From assembly GCF_039880525.1 (NCBI RefSeq), contig NZ_CP156989.1, positions 186,001 to 250,000 on the forward strand: 64,000 nucleotides of DNA, given 5' to 3'. This document shows, piece by piece, positions 26,925 through 34,314 of this stretch. The stretch is from Agrococcus sp. ProA11 (GTDB taxonomy: Bacteria; Actinomycetota; Actinomycetes; Actinomycetales; Microbacteriaceae). The notes under the pieces were generated by a model, which worked only from the letters and a program-made list of their open reading frames with translations, was not told the DNA's origin and made no database searches. Made by a program: the position numbers and the translations under genes. The stretch's first letter is position 1. The number at the start of each line of letters is the position of its first letter.

Positions 26925-27827
26925 TCAGACAGTCGCGCGGTCGCCCGCGCGCTCGGCGGCCGAGGCCGCGTTGGCGGTGGTCAGGTGCACGAAGAGCGCC
27001 TGCAGGGAAACCTGGCCGATCTCCAGGCCGGCCTCGCGAGCGGCGAGCTCGTCGCCGTTCCGGGGCGTGAAGGTGGCGGTGGCGAGCGAGCCGAGCGTCT
27101 TGTGCTCGAGCACCTCGCGGCCCGCCAGGAACGCATCCACTGCGCCCGCCCTGCCCGAGACGGTGATGGCCGCGCCGTGCAGGTCGTCGGTGTCGACGTC
27201 GAGCAGCACCCTGCCCTCGTCGAGGATCACGACGTGCTCGAGCAGGTTCGCGACCTCGTCGATGTGGTGGGTCGACAGCACGACCGTGCGTGGATGCTCG
27301 GTGAAGTCGGCCAGCAGGTCGTCGAAGAACATCTGCCGGGCGACCGCATCGAGGCCGAGGTAGGGCTCGTCGAAGAAGGTCAGCCGCGCGCGGGAGGCGA
27401 GCCCGACGATGATGCCGATCGCCGAGAGCTGGCCGCGCGAGAGCTTCTTGATGCGGCGCTTCACCGGCAGGCGATACCGCTCGATCAGGGCGTCGGCGTA
27501 GGCCTGATCCCAGTTCGGGTAGGCGCCGGCGGCGATGCGCAGCACGTCGATGGCACGGAACGTGTCCGGGTACTTCTGGCTCTCCTGGATGAACACGGTC
27601 TGCGAGAGCACGCTGACGTTCTCGACCGGCGTCTCGCCCAGCACCTGCATCTCACCGGAGGTCGCGAAGACCTGGCCGGTGAGCAGCTGCATGAGGGTGG
27701 TCTTGCCTGCGCCGTTGCGGCCCAGCAGGCCGTGGATGCGGTGCTCCTCGAGTCGGAGCGAGACGCCGTCGAGGGCGACGACCTCCGGGTAGCGCTTGAC
27801 GATGTCGGTGGTGACGATGGCGCTCAT
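26925..27827 (-). CDS. ABC transporter ATP-binding protein
   Basis: This 300-residue ATPase has Walker A GRNGAGKTT (about 35-43), a Q-loop around QTVFIQESQKYP, a signature motif written LSRGQ rather than LSGGQ, Walker B LTFFDEPYLGLDA, and the switch His in LSTHHIDEV. A C-terminal extension of about 80 residues follows. It pairs with the permease downstream. The start overlaps the GntR stop by four bases (ATGA), so the regulator and the ATPase are translationally coupled. Confidence 0.9.
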   Translation of the reverse strand: MSAIVTTDIVKRYPEVVALDGVSLRLEEHRIHGLLGRNGAGKTTLMQLLTGQVFATSGEMQVLGETPVENVSVLSQTVFIQESQKYPDTFRAIDVLRIAAGAYPNWDQAYADALIERYRLPVKRRIKKLSRGQLSAIGIIVGLASRARLTFFDEPYLGLDAVARQMFFDDLLADFTEHPRTVVLSTHHIDEVANLLEHVVILDEGRVLLDVDTDDLHGAAITVSGRAGAVDAFLAGREVLEHKTLGSLATATFTPRNGDELAAREAGLEIGQVSLQALFVHLTTANAASAAERAGDRATV

Positions 27828-28183
27828 CGTGCGACCTCCTTGGTGATCATGCCCGCGAGCTCTTCCGGCGTGATGCCGAGCTGAGCCGCTTCGCGGAGCA
27901 GCGGTGCGATGTACTGGTCTTGGAACGCGAACTTCCGACGTTGCCGGAGCGCTTCGCGAGCGCCTGGAGCGACGAACATGCCGATCCCTCTCCTCTTGGT
28001 GAGCACATCCGCGTCGACGAGGAGCCCGAGGCCCTTGCCGGCGGTTGCGGGGTTGATGCGGAGGAAGGCGGCCAGCTCGTTGGTCGAGGGGACCTGGCTG
28101 TCTTCCGGGTAGGTGCCGTCGAGGATCCCGTCCTCGATCTGCTCGGCTACCGATTGGAAGATCGGCTTGCTCTCATCGAGCAT
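27824..28183 (-). CDS. GntR-family regulator, YtrA subfamily
   Basis: The 119-residue protein is a short GntR regulator: a winged helix at about 8-75 (PIFQSVAEQIEDGILDGTY, STNELAAFLRINPATAGKG) and a short helical tail of about 40 residues instead of a ligand domain. This size marks the YtrA subfamily, which commonly represses an adjacent ABC exporter operon until a cell-envelope stress signal arrives. It is the first gene of the operon here. A strong palindrome lies 46 bases upstream. Confidence 0.9.
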   Translation of the reverse strand: MLDESKPIFQSVAEQIEDGILDGTYPEDSQVPSTNELAAFLRINPATAGKGLGLLVDADVLTKRRGIGMFVAPGAREALRQRRKFAFQDQYIAPLLREAAQLGITPEELAGMITKEVAR

Positions 28184-28228
28184 GTCTGCCTCCTGATGGT
28201 CTGGGACGAGCTGCGCATCTCACCCCGT

Positions 28229-28254
28229 TGGTTCGTTACTCCACTAATGAACCA
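28229..28254. promoter_or_regulatory. Probable operator of the YtrA-type regulator
   Basis: TGGTTCGTTA (28229-28238) and TAATGAACCA (28245-28254) are inverted repeats with one mismatch and a six-base spacer. It sits 46 bases before the GntR start and 54 before the leader ORF of the MFS gene on the other strand, so it could control both directions. Confidence 0.65.
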
Positions 28255-28307
28255 CGGCACCCGCCAACCTGTCAAGGGCGTGTCGCGCATCCGCATAGGA
28301 TCGGGCC

Positions 28308-28382
28308 ATGGCAGTGATGTGGCTGCGGGCGGTTGCCGGGCTCGACGTGGCGGGCACCGATCCCACCGGGCTCGATCGATGA
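28308..28382 (+). CDS. Possible 24-residue leader peptide upstream of the MFS gene
   Basis: An ATG at 28308 opens a frame that reads MAVMWLRAVAGLDVAGTDPT and four more residues, ending in TGA at 28380-28382. That stop overlaps the ATG of the MFS gene (ATGA). A GGATCGGG site precedes it. Such an arrangement usually means translational coupling through a short upstream ORF. It has no family resemblance. Confidence 0.35.
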   Translation: MAVMWLRAVAGLDVAGTDPTGLDR

Positions 28383-29791
28383 GCGCACCGAGCGATGCGG
28401 TCGGCCGCGCCACGGCGGCCGCGCGGCTGCCGCGATCGACGATCTGGCGCTACGGCATCGGGTCGCTGGGCACAGGCGGCTTCTCGACGCTCCCCGGTCT
28501 CGTGCTCGTCTACTACCTCACCGATACCCTCGGCGTCTCGGCGCTGATCGCCGGTCTGATCCTCACGATCGCGAAGGTCTGGGATGTCGTGGTCGACCCG
28601 GTGATCGGCGGGTTCAGCGATCGTGGCCTCGCGCGCGACGGCACGCGCCGGCGCTTCATGCTGATCGGCAGCGTTGCGCTGCCGCTGTGCTTCGTGCTGA
28701 CCTTCTCGGTCGTGCCGGACATCGGCCCGGCGGCGTCCGCGACCTGGGTCGGGCTCGCCTTCATCCTCAGCGCCACCGCATTCAGCCTGTTCCAGGTGCC
28801 CTACATCGCGCTGCCCGCCGAGCTCACGGCCCGCTACGACGAGCGCACGCGGCTGCTCACCTGGCGCGTGGTCGTGCTGGCGGTGGCGATCCTGCTGTTC
28901 GGCGCCGGCGGACCGCTCGTGCGCGACCTCTTCCCGGCTGACCCGCACCGGGGCTATCTCGTGATGGCGATCGTCGCGGCAGCGGTGCTCGCCGTCGCCC
29001 TGCTGCTGTCGTCGACGGTCGCGCCCCGGGGCCCGGCTGCGACCGCCGCCGCGCCGCGGGTCGCGCTCGCACAGCACTACCGCAGCGGCATCCGGGTGCT
29101 GCAGCGCAGCCAGCCGCTCCGCGCGCTGCTGGCGACCTACATGCTGCAGGGACTCGCGACCGGCATGATGCTCGCCGGCGCCCAGTACGTCGCCACCTGG
29201 GTGCTGCGCGATCAGACCGCGGTGACGCTGCTGTTCGTCGCGCTCATCGCACCCGCGCTGCTGCTGGCGCCGGTCTGGGGCATGGTCGCGAGACGGGTCG
29301 GCAAGGAGCGCGGGTTCCGCATCGCCAGCGCGATCTTCCTTGCCGCGACCGCCTCGCTCGTGCTGCTGCTGTGGGCCCCGGGCCCCTGGGCCTACCTGCC
29401 CGTCGCGGTCGCCGGTGCGGCCTACGCCGGGATGCAGTCGCTGCCGCTGGCGATGCTGCCGGATGTGATCACGGACGACGCCACGCGACACGGCGAGGGC
29501 CAGGCCGGCATGTTCGGCGGCGTGTGGACGGCGGGAGAGACCGCCGGGATGGCCTTTGGCGCGACCGCGCTAACCGTGGTGCTCGCCATCACGGGCTATC
29601 GCGAATCGGTCGGTGCCGCGGTCGTCGAGCAATCCGGCGCCGCGATCGTCGGCATCGTGCTGAGCTTCAGCGTCGTGCCAGCCGCCGCGATGCTGCTGAG
29701 CCTCGGCACGCTGCGCCGCTACCGGCTGCGTAGGGCAGACATCGACCAGGCAGGCACCGGGTCGACGGACACCGCACAGGCAGGCGCCTGA
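28379..29791 (+). CDS. MFS transporter (glycoside-pentoside-hexuronide/MFS_2 type)
   Basis: The 470-residue protein has twelve membrane helices. The N-terminal half matches the MFS_2 group (MelB-like): VYYLTDTLGVSALIAGLILTIAKVWDVVVDPVIGGFSDR in helices 1-3, including the conserved DPVIG aspartate region. The substrate may be a sugar or another small solute symported with a cation. The ATG at 28379 overlaps the stop of the possible leader peptide. The stop is one base before the next start, so the PLP lyase is co-translated. The frame also reads open to 27920, but that part overlaps the GntR gene and is not used. Confidence 0.85.
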   Translation: MSAPSDAVGRATAAARLPRSTIWRYGIGSLGTGGFSTLPGLVLVYYLTDTLGVSALIAGLILTIAKVWDVVVDPVIGGFSDRGLARDGTRRRFMLIGSVALPLCFVLTFSVVPDIGPAASATWVGLAFILSATAFSLFQVPYIALPAELTARYDERTRLLTWRVVVLAVAILLFGAGGPLVRDLFPADPHRGYLVMAIVAAAVLAVALLLSSTVAPRGPAATAAAPRVALAQHYRSGIRVLQRSQPLRALLATYMLQGLATGMMLAGAQYVATWVLRDQTAVTLLFVALIAPALLLAPVWGMVARRVGKERGFRIASAIFLAATASLVLLLWAPGPWAYLPVAVAGAAYAGMQSLPLAMLPDVITDDATRHGEGQAGMFGGVWTAGETAGMAFGATALTVVLAITGYRESVGAAVVEQSGAAIVGIVLSFSVVPAAAMLLSLGTLRRYRLRRADIDQAGTGSTDTAQAGA

Positions 29792-29792
29792 G

Positions 29793-31292
29793 ATGGCGCA
29801 GCTGAGCGAGCGATCGGCCGCCATCATCGAGCGGCTGCGGCAGCTGCGCGAGGCCGATGCCGCCACCCACGGCGGTCGGGTGCTCTCGTACGTGTACGAC
29901 CCCGGCCTCGCCGAGCTCGACGAGCTGGCTGCGCAGGCGATGCGGCTGATGCAGCCGGTGAACGGGCTCGACCCGACCGTCTTCCCCTCGGTTGCGGCAC
30001 TCGAGCGAGAGCTGGTCGGCTTCGCCAGGCAAATGCTGCACGGCGACGAGACCACGGTCGGCACGGTCACCAGCGGCGGCACCGAGAGCTGCATGCTGGC
30101 GGTCAAGACGGCACGGGAGGTCTGGGCGGCGCGGTCCGAGCGGCCGCCGGGATCACGGGCGCGGATCATCGCACCCGTCACCGTGCACGCCGCCTTCCAC
30201 AAGGCCGCCGCGTACTTCGGCCTCGAGCTCGACCTCGTGCCGGTGGATGCCGGCGGCGTGGTGGCGACCGACGACATCGCCGCCCGCTTCGGCCCCGACG
30301 TCGCCCTCGTGGTGGTCTCGGCACCGGGCTACCCGTTCGGCGTGCTCGATCCGATCGCCGAGGTCGCGGCAGCCGCGGCGAGCGCCGGCATCCCGTGCCA
30401 CGTCGACGCGTGCATCGGCGGCTTCGCGCTGCCGTGGTGGGGCGACCTGCCGGCGTGGGATCTCGCGGTGCCCGGGGTGACCAGCATCTCCGCCGACCTG
30501 CACAAGTACGGCTACGCGCCCAAGGGCGCCTCGGTGCTGCTGCAGCGCGGTCGCGACCGGCAGCGCCGCCAGTTCTTCGCCTCCGCCGGCTGGCCCGGCT
30601 ACCCGATCGTGAACCCGACGCTGCTGGGATCGAAGTCGGCCACCGCGCTCGCCGCCGCGTGGGCGATCGTGCAGCAGCTCGGCGATGACGGCTTCGCCGA
30701 GCTCGTCGCCTCGTGCCGCCGTGCGACCGAGCAGCTGCACGCGCACATCGATGGGCTCGCCGGGCTGCGGGTGGTGGGCGATCCCACCGGGCCGCTGCTG
30801 GCGGTCGCCGCCGACCCCGCGGAACCGAAGCGCGCCCGCGTCGACCCGCATCACTGGGCCGATCGCGTCGCGCAGCTCGGCTTCACGCTGCAGCTGCAGC
30901 CGGGCTTCGCGCAGCCGGACGGCACCCGCCTGCCCCGCACCACGCACCTGACGATCACCCCGGTGACCGAGCAGCGGCTGCCGGAGCTCACCGAGGCCCT
31001 GACCCGCGCTGCCGACGACGTGCGCGGCAGGGCGCCGGCTGATCCGCGACTGGCGGTGCGGGCGCTGCGGCTGACGGGCGCCTTCCGACGCGAGCTGACC
31101 GCGGATCGGGCGCAGGCGCTCCTGCGACGCTTCGGTGTCGGCCGGCGGGGCGCCGGCGCCACACTGCCGACGCGGATGGCGCCGCTCATGGCGCTGATCG
31201 AGCAGCTGCCGACCGCGTTCACCGAGCGGCTCCTCATCGAGGTGCTCGCCCGGCAGGCCGAGCCGACGACCGACCCGGCCACCGGGCGATAG
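29793..31292 (+). CDS. PLP-dependent lyase/decarboxylase, sphingosine-1-phosphate lyase-like
   Basis: This 499-residue group II decarboxylase-fold enzyme has VNGLDPTVFPSVAALERE, the PLP phosphate block TSGGTESCMLAVKTAR, the PLP Asp/Cys region HVDACIGGFALPW and the Schiff-base K238 in SADLHKYGYAPKG. The order and spacing fit bacterial sphingosine-1-phosphate lyase homologues and related aminotransferase-class decarboxylases. The natural substrate is unknown; most such bacteria lack sphingolipids. It is coupled to the MFS gene with a one-base gap, so the MFS may import its substrate or export its product. Confidence 0.87.
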   Translation: MAQLSERSAAIIERLRQLREADAATHGGRVLSYVYDPGLAELDELAAQAMRLMQPVNGLDPTVFPSVAALERELVGFARQMLHGDETTVGTVTSGGTESCMLAVKTAREVWAARSERPPGSRARIIAPVTVHAAFHKAAAYFGLELDLVPVDAGGVVATDDIAARFGPDVALVVVSAPGYPFGVLDPIAEVAAAAASAGIPCHVDACIGGFALPWWGDLPAWDLAVPGVTSISADLHKYGYAPKGASVLLQRGRDRQRRQFFASAGWPGYPIVNPTLLGSKSATALAAAWAIVQQLGDDGFAELVASCRRATEQLHAHIDGLAGLRVVGDPTGPLLAVAADPAEPKRARVDPHHWADRVAQLGFTLQLQPGFAQPDGTRLPRTTHLTITPVTEQRLPELTEALTRAADDVRGRAPADPRLAVRALRLTGAFRRELTADRAQALLRRFGVGRRGAGATLPTRMAPLMALIEQLPTAFTERLLIEVLARQAEPTTDPATGR

Positions 31293-31334
31293 CCGCCTGC
31301 CCGGACGCTCCGGACACAACGCGAGGAAGAGCGG

Positions 31335-32462
31335 TCAACCCTTCAGTGCGTCCTTCCACTTCACCATCGCGCCGGTCTTCAGCAGCGACCGCTCGTAGAT
31401 CCTGGCGGCGAAGCCGATCACCAGCACCGTGAAGGCGATGAGGATCGCGAGCGACAGGTACGGCTCCCACCACTCCATCGTGCCCAGGTAGACCCGCATC
31501 GGCACCGCCACGGGGGCCGAGAAGGGCACGTACGACATGGCCTGCAGCGCCACCGGGTTGTTGTTGAAGATGATCACGAGGAAGTACGGGATCATCACGA
31601 ACAGCAGCAGCGGGCTCGTGGCGGTCGCGATGTCCTCCGAGCGCGAGACGAGCGCGGCCGCTGCCGAGTAGAGCGCGGCGAGCATCACGAAGCCCACGGT
31701 GAACAGCACCACGAACCACACGATCGGCATGCCGAGCCCGTCGAGCAGCAGCTGCGACCCCGTGACCGCGCCGCCCAGCAGCACGAAGGCCGCGATCAGC
31801 ACGATCTGCGCGAACGCGAGCACCGAGTTGCCGAGCACTTTGCCGGCCAGGATCGCCCGCGCCGAGACGGTCGCGAGCATGATCTCGACGATGCGCGACT
31901 GCTTCTCCTCGACCACCGACTGCGCGATGGTCTGGCCGTAGGTCGTCGCCGACATCAGGAACACGATGCCGAACGCCAGTCCGATGAGGTACGTGAGCAT
32001 CGGGTCGGGCGCGTTCGGGTCGAGCAGCTCGAGATCCGGCGCGACGCTGAGCATCTGCAGCAGCGACGAGGGCGCCTCGCGGTCGCCGATGACGAGCAGG
32101 CCGGAGGGGCCATCGCCCGCCACGACCCCGGCCTCTGCGGTGCCGTCGAGCACCGCCTGCCGCACCGCATCCGCATCGTCGAGCGTCTCGACGGCGACGC
32201 CGTCGATCGACTGCAGCGTCGGCGAGAGCTCCGAGGTCGTCGCGACGCTGGTGTCCTCGTCGAAGAGTTCGGGGCCGACGGAGGAGAGGATGACGGCGGC
32301 GAACACGAGCGCGAGCAGGATCGCGGTCGAGATGATGTAGCTCTTCGAGCGCACCTTCGTCAGGATCTCGCGCTGGGCGACGATGCCCGTCGCCTGCCAG
32401 AAGCCCGTGCGTCCACGCTGGTCGGCGCCGCGGTTCGGGGCGGATGCGGTGGTGGTGCTCAT
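31335..32462 (-). CDS. ABC-2 type exporter permease (NatB-like)
   Basis: The 375-residue protein has one N-terminal membrane helix (SYIISTAILLALVFAAVILS), a large external domain (about 60-165) and five to six more helices at the C-terminal side, with EEKQSRIVEIMLATVS between helices. This is the ABC2_membrane_3/NatB layout found in Na+ or drug exporters. The ATG at 32462 overlaps the stop of its ATPase by four bases. The end is 43 bases from the convergent PLP lyase gene; no clear terminator hairpin was found between them. Confidence 0.87.
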   Translation of the reverse strand: MSTTTASAPNRGADQRGRTGFWQATGIVAQREILTKVRSKSYIISTAILLALVFAAVILSSVGPELFDEDTSVATTSELSPTLQSIDGVAVETLDDADAVRQAVLDGTAEAGVVAGDGPSGLLVIGDREAPSSLLQMLSVAPDLELLDPNAPDPMLTYLIGLAFGIVFLMSATTYGQTIAQSVVEEKQSRIVEIMLATVSARAILAGKVLGNSVLAFAQIVLIAAFVLLGGAVTGSQLLLDGLGMPIVWFVVLFTVGFVMLAALYSAAAALVSRSEDIATATSPLLLFVMIPYFLVIIFNNNPVALQAMSYVPFSAPVAVPMRVYLGTMEWWEPYLSLAILIAFTVLVIGFAARIYERSLLKTGAMVKWKDALKG

Positions 32463-33340
32463 CGGACGACCTCCTGGAAGATCTCGGTCAGCGGGCGGAC
32501 GGTGGGGGAGAAGCTGCGCACGGATCCGCGCTCGATCGCCTCGCGCAGCACGCGGTCGGCGTCGGCCTCGGTGGGCGCGGCGAAGCGCACGTGGCCGCCG
32601 TCGTACTCGATCACCTCGATGCCGGGGATGCCGCGCACGAAGCCGGCGTCGTCGGTCTCGAGGATCCACTCGGGGCGGGCGTGGGCGGCGCGGATCTCCT
32701 CGCGCGTGCCAGCGGCGCGCACCTCGCCGTGGGCGAGGATGACGAGCGAGTCGCAGAGGCGCTCGACGAGGTCGAGCTGGTGGCTCGAGAAGAGCACGGG
32801 CGCGCCGGAGCGGGCGACCTCGCGGAGCACGCCGAGCGTCGTCTCGACGGCCATCGGGTCGAGGCCGGAGAACGGCTCGTCGAGCACGAGCGCGGTGGGC
32901 TCGTGCACCAGCGCCGCGGCGATCTGCGCGCGCTGCTGGTTGCCGAGACTGAGCGACTCGAGGGCGTCGTGCTGGCGCTCGCCGAGGCCCAGCTGCTCGA
33001 GCAGCGTCGCGGCGCGGGCGGCCGCATGCTTCGCCGACATGCCGTGCAGGCGCCCGAGGTAGACGAGCTGCTCGTGCACCTTCATCTTCGGGTACAGGCC
33101 CCGCTCCTCCGGCATGTAGCCGAACTGGGCGCGGTCATCGGCGGTGACCGGCCGGCCATCCACCTGCACCGAGCCGGAGTCGGGGTCGAGCACGCCGAGG
33201 ATGATGCGCATGGCCGTGGTCTTGCCGGCACCGTTCGCGCCGACGAAGCCGGTCATGAGGCCGTCGCGCACGTCGAAGCTGACGTCCTTGAGTGCTTGGT
33301 GCCCGCTGAACGAGCGGGAGATGGATCGGATGGAGAGCAT
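32459..33340 (-). CDS. ABC exporter ATP-binding protein (NatA-like)
   Basis: This 293-residue ATPase has Walker A GANGAGKTT, the Q-loop region MPEERGLYP (typical of the NatA/DrrA group), a signature LSLGNQQ and Walker B ALVLDEPFSGLDP, then SSHQLDLVE. A C-terminal domain of about 80 residues (ETDDAGFVRGIPG and on) follows as in exporters of this group. It forms an operon with the NatB-like permease. The response regulator gene lies upstream on the same strand, which may control it. Confidence 0.9.
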   Translation of the reverse strand: MLSIRSISRSFSGHQALKDVSFDVRDGLMTGFVGANGAGKTTAMRIILGVLDPDSGSVQVDGRPVTADDRAQFGYMPEERGLYPKMKVHEQLVYLGRLHGMSAKHAAARAATLLEQLGLGERQHDALESLSLGNQQRAQIAAALVHEPTALVLDEPFSGLDPMAVETTLGVLREVARSGAPVLFSSHQLDLVERLCDSLVILAHGEVRAAGTREEIRAAHARPEWILETDDAGFVRGIPGIEVIEYDGGHVRFAAPTEADADRVLREAIERGSVRSFSPTVRPLTEIFQEVVR

Positions 33341-33380
33341 GCGTCAAACCTACGATCGCGCCCGCGGGCGGGCCTCCCCC

Positions 33381-33426
33381 TGACGGCTGGAGTTCCGGCT
33401 CCGCCGAGCGGGGGAGCGAGCCGTCA
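33381..33426. terminator. Imperfect stem-loop between response regulator and ABC genes
   Basis: TGACGGCT (33381-33388) and AGCCGTCA (33419-33426) pair as an outer stem; the interior has smaller GC stems (ggctccgcc and cgggggagc). A GCCGAGCC micro-repeat follows at about 33431-33460. It lies downstream of the response regulator and upstream of the ABC ATPase on the reverse strand. It may end or attenuate transcription. Confidence 0.4.
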
Positions 33427-33523
33427 AGGCTCCGCCGAGCCGCCGAGCCGCCGAGCCGCGCCCCTTCGACGAGCATGAAGATCGCCGCGGCCGCCGCGAC
33501 CACCAGCACCCGGTCGGTGGGCG

Positions 33524-34210
33524 TCAGCCCTGCGGCGCGACCACGCCGTGCTCGTAGGCCCAGATGACCGCGTGGATGCGGTCGCGGATGCCGAGCTTCA
33601 GCAGCACGTTCGACACGTGGGTCTTCACGGTCGCCTCGCCGACGAAGAGCTCGCGTGCGATCTCGGCGTTCGAGCGGCCGCGGGCGAGCAGCAGCAGCGT
33701 CTCGCGCTCGCGGTCCGTGAGCTGCTCGAGCTCGGGGGCGGTGGCGGATGCGTCGGGCTCGGCGCCGCCGGCCGCCGGCGCCGACGGGGGCGTCGCCGCG
33801 AAGCGCTCGATCACCCGCCGCGTCACGGCCGGAGAGAGCAGCGCGTCGCCGCGGGCGAGGGCATGCACGGCATCGATCAGATGCTCGGGCTCGGCGGTCT
33901 TCAGCAGGAATCCGCTCGCGCCGGCCGCGAGCGCGTCGAACAGGAAGTCCTCGCGGTCGAAGGTCGTGAGCATGAGCACGGCCGGGTGCGCCGAGCCCTG
34001 GGTGATCTGCAGCGTGGCCTCCAGCCCGTCCATGACCGGCATCTGCACGTCCATGCAGATCACGTCCGGCGTGAGCGCCGCTGCCAGCCGCACGCCCTCC
34101 GCGCCATCCTTCGCCTGCCCCACGACATCGAAGCCGGGCTCGCTGGTCAGGATCGTCTCGAATCCGGCGCGCACGAGCGCCTGATCGTCCACCAGCAGAA
34201 TCCGCGTCAC
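33524..34210 (-). CDS. NarL/LuxR-type response regulator
   Basis: This 228-residue protein has a receiver domain (residues 1-120) with the acidic pair D8-D9, phospho-acceptor D54 in ICMDVQMPVMDG and K104 in SGFLLKTAEP, then a Ser/Pro/Ala linker and a LuxR helix-turn-helix (LTDRERETLLLLARGRSNAEIARELFVGEATVKTHV, about 168-203). It would be phosphorylated by a HisKA_3-type kinase. The best candidate, at 36359-37585, is on the same strand but separated by a forward-strand gene. The start is at the first strand of the receiver. Confidence 0.94.
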   Translation of the reverse strand: MTRILLVDDQALVRAGFETILTSEPGFDVVGQAKDGAEGVRLAAALTPDVICMDVQMPVMDGLEATLQITQGSAHPAVLMLTTFDREDFLFDALAAGASGFLLKTAEPEHLIDAVHALARGDALLSPAVTRRVIERFAATPPSAPAAGGAEPDASATAPELEQLTDRERETLLLLARGRSNAEIARELFVGEATVKTHVSNVLLKLGIRDRIHAVIWAYEHGVVAPQG

Positions 34211-34314
34211 GCTTCCACGCTAGCGGCCGCCAGACTCGAGAGATTCTTCTGTGCGTTGCGGCAATCCTGACGCTAACCTGAGCACAACCTTTGCCCAACC
34301 CGAATGGTTGCAGG

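Noticed and set aside
33430-33545. Small hydrophobic frame (LVVAAAAAIFMLVEGARLGG) after the response regulator
   Set aside because: It has only a GTG start and no ribosome site, runs into the GCCGAGCC micro-repeat, and has no recognisable relatives. Too weak to call a gene.
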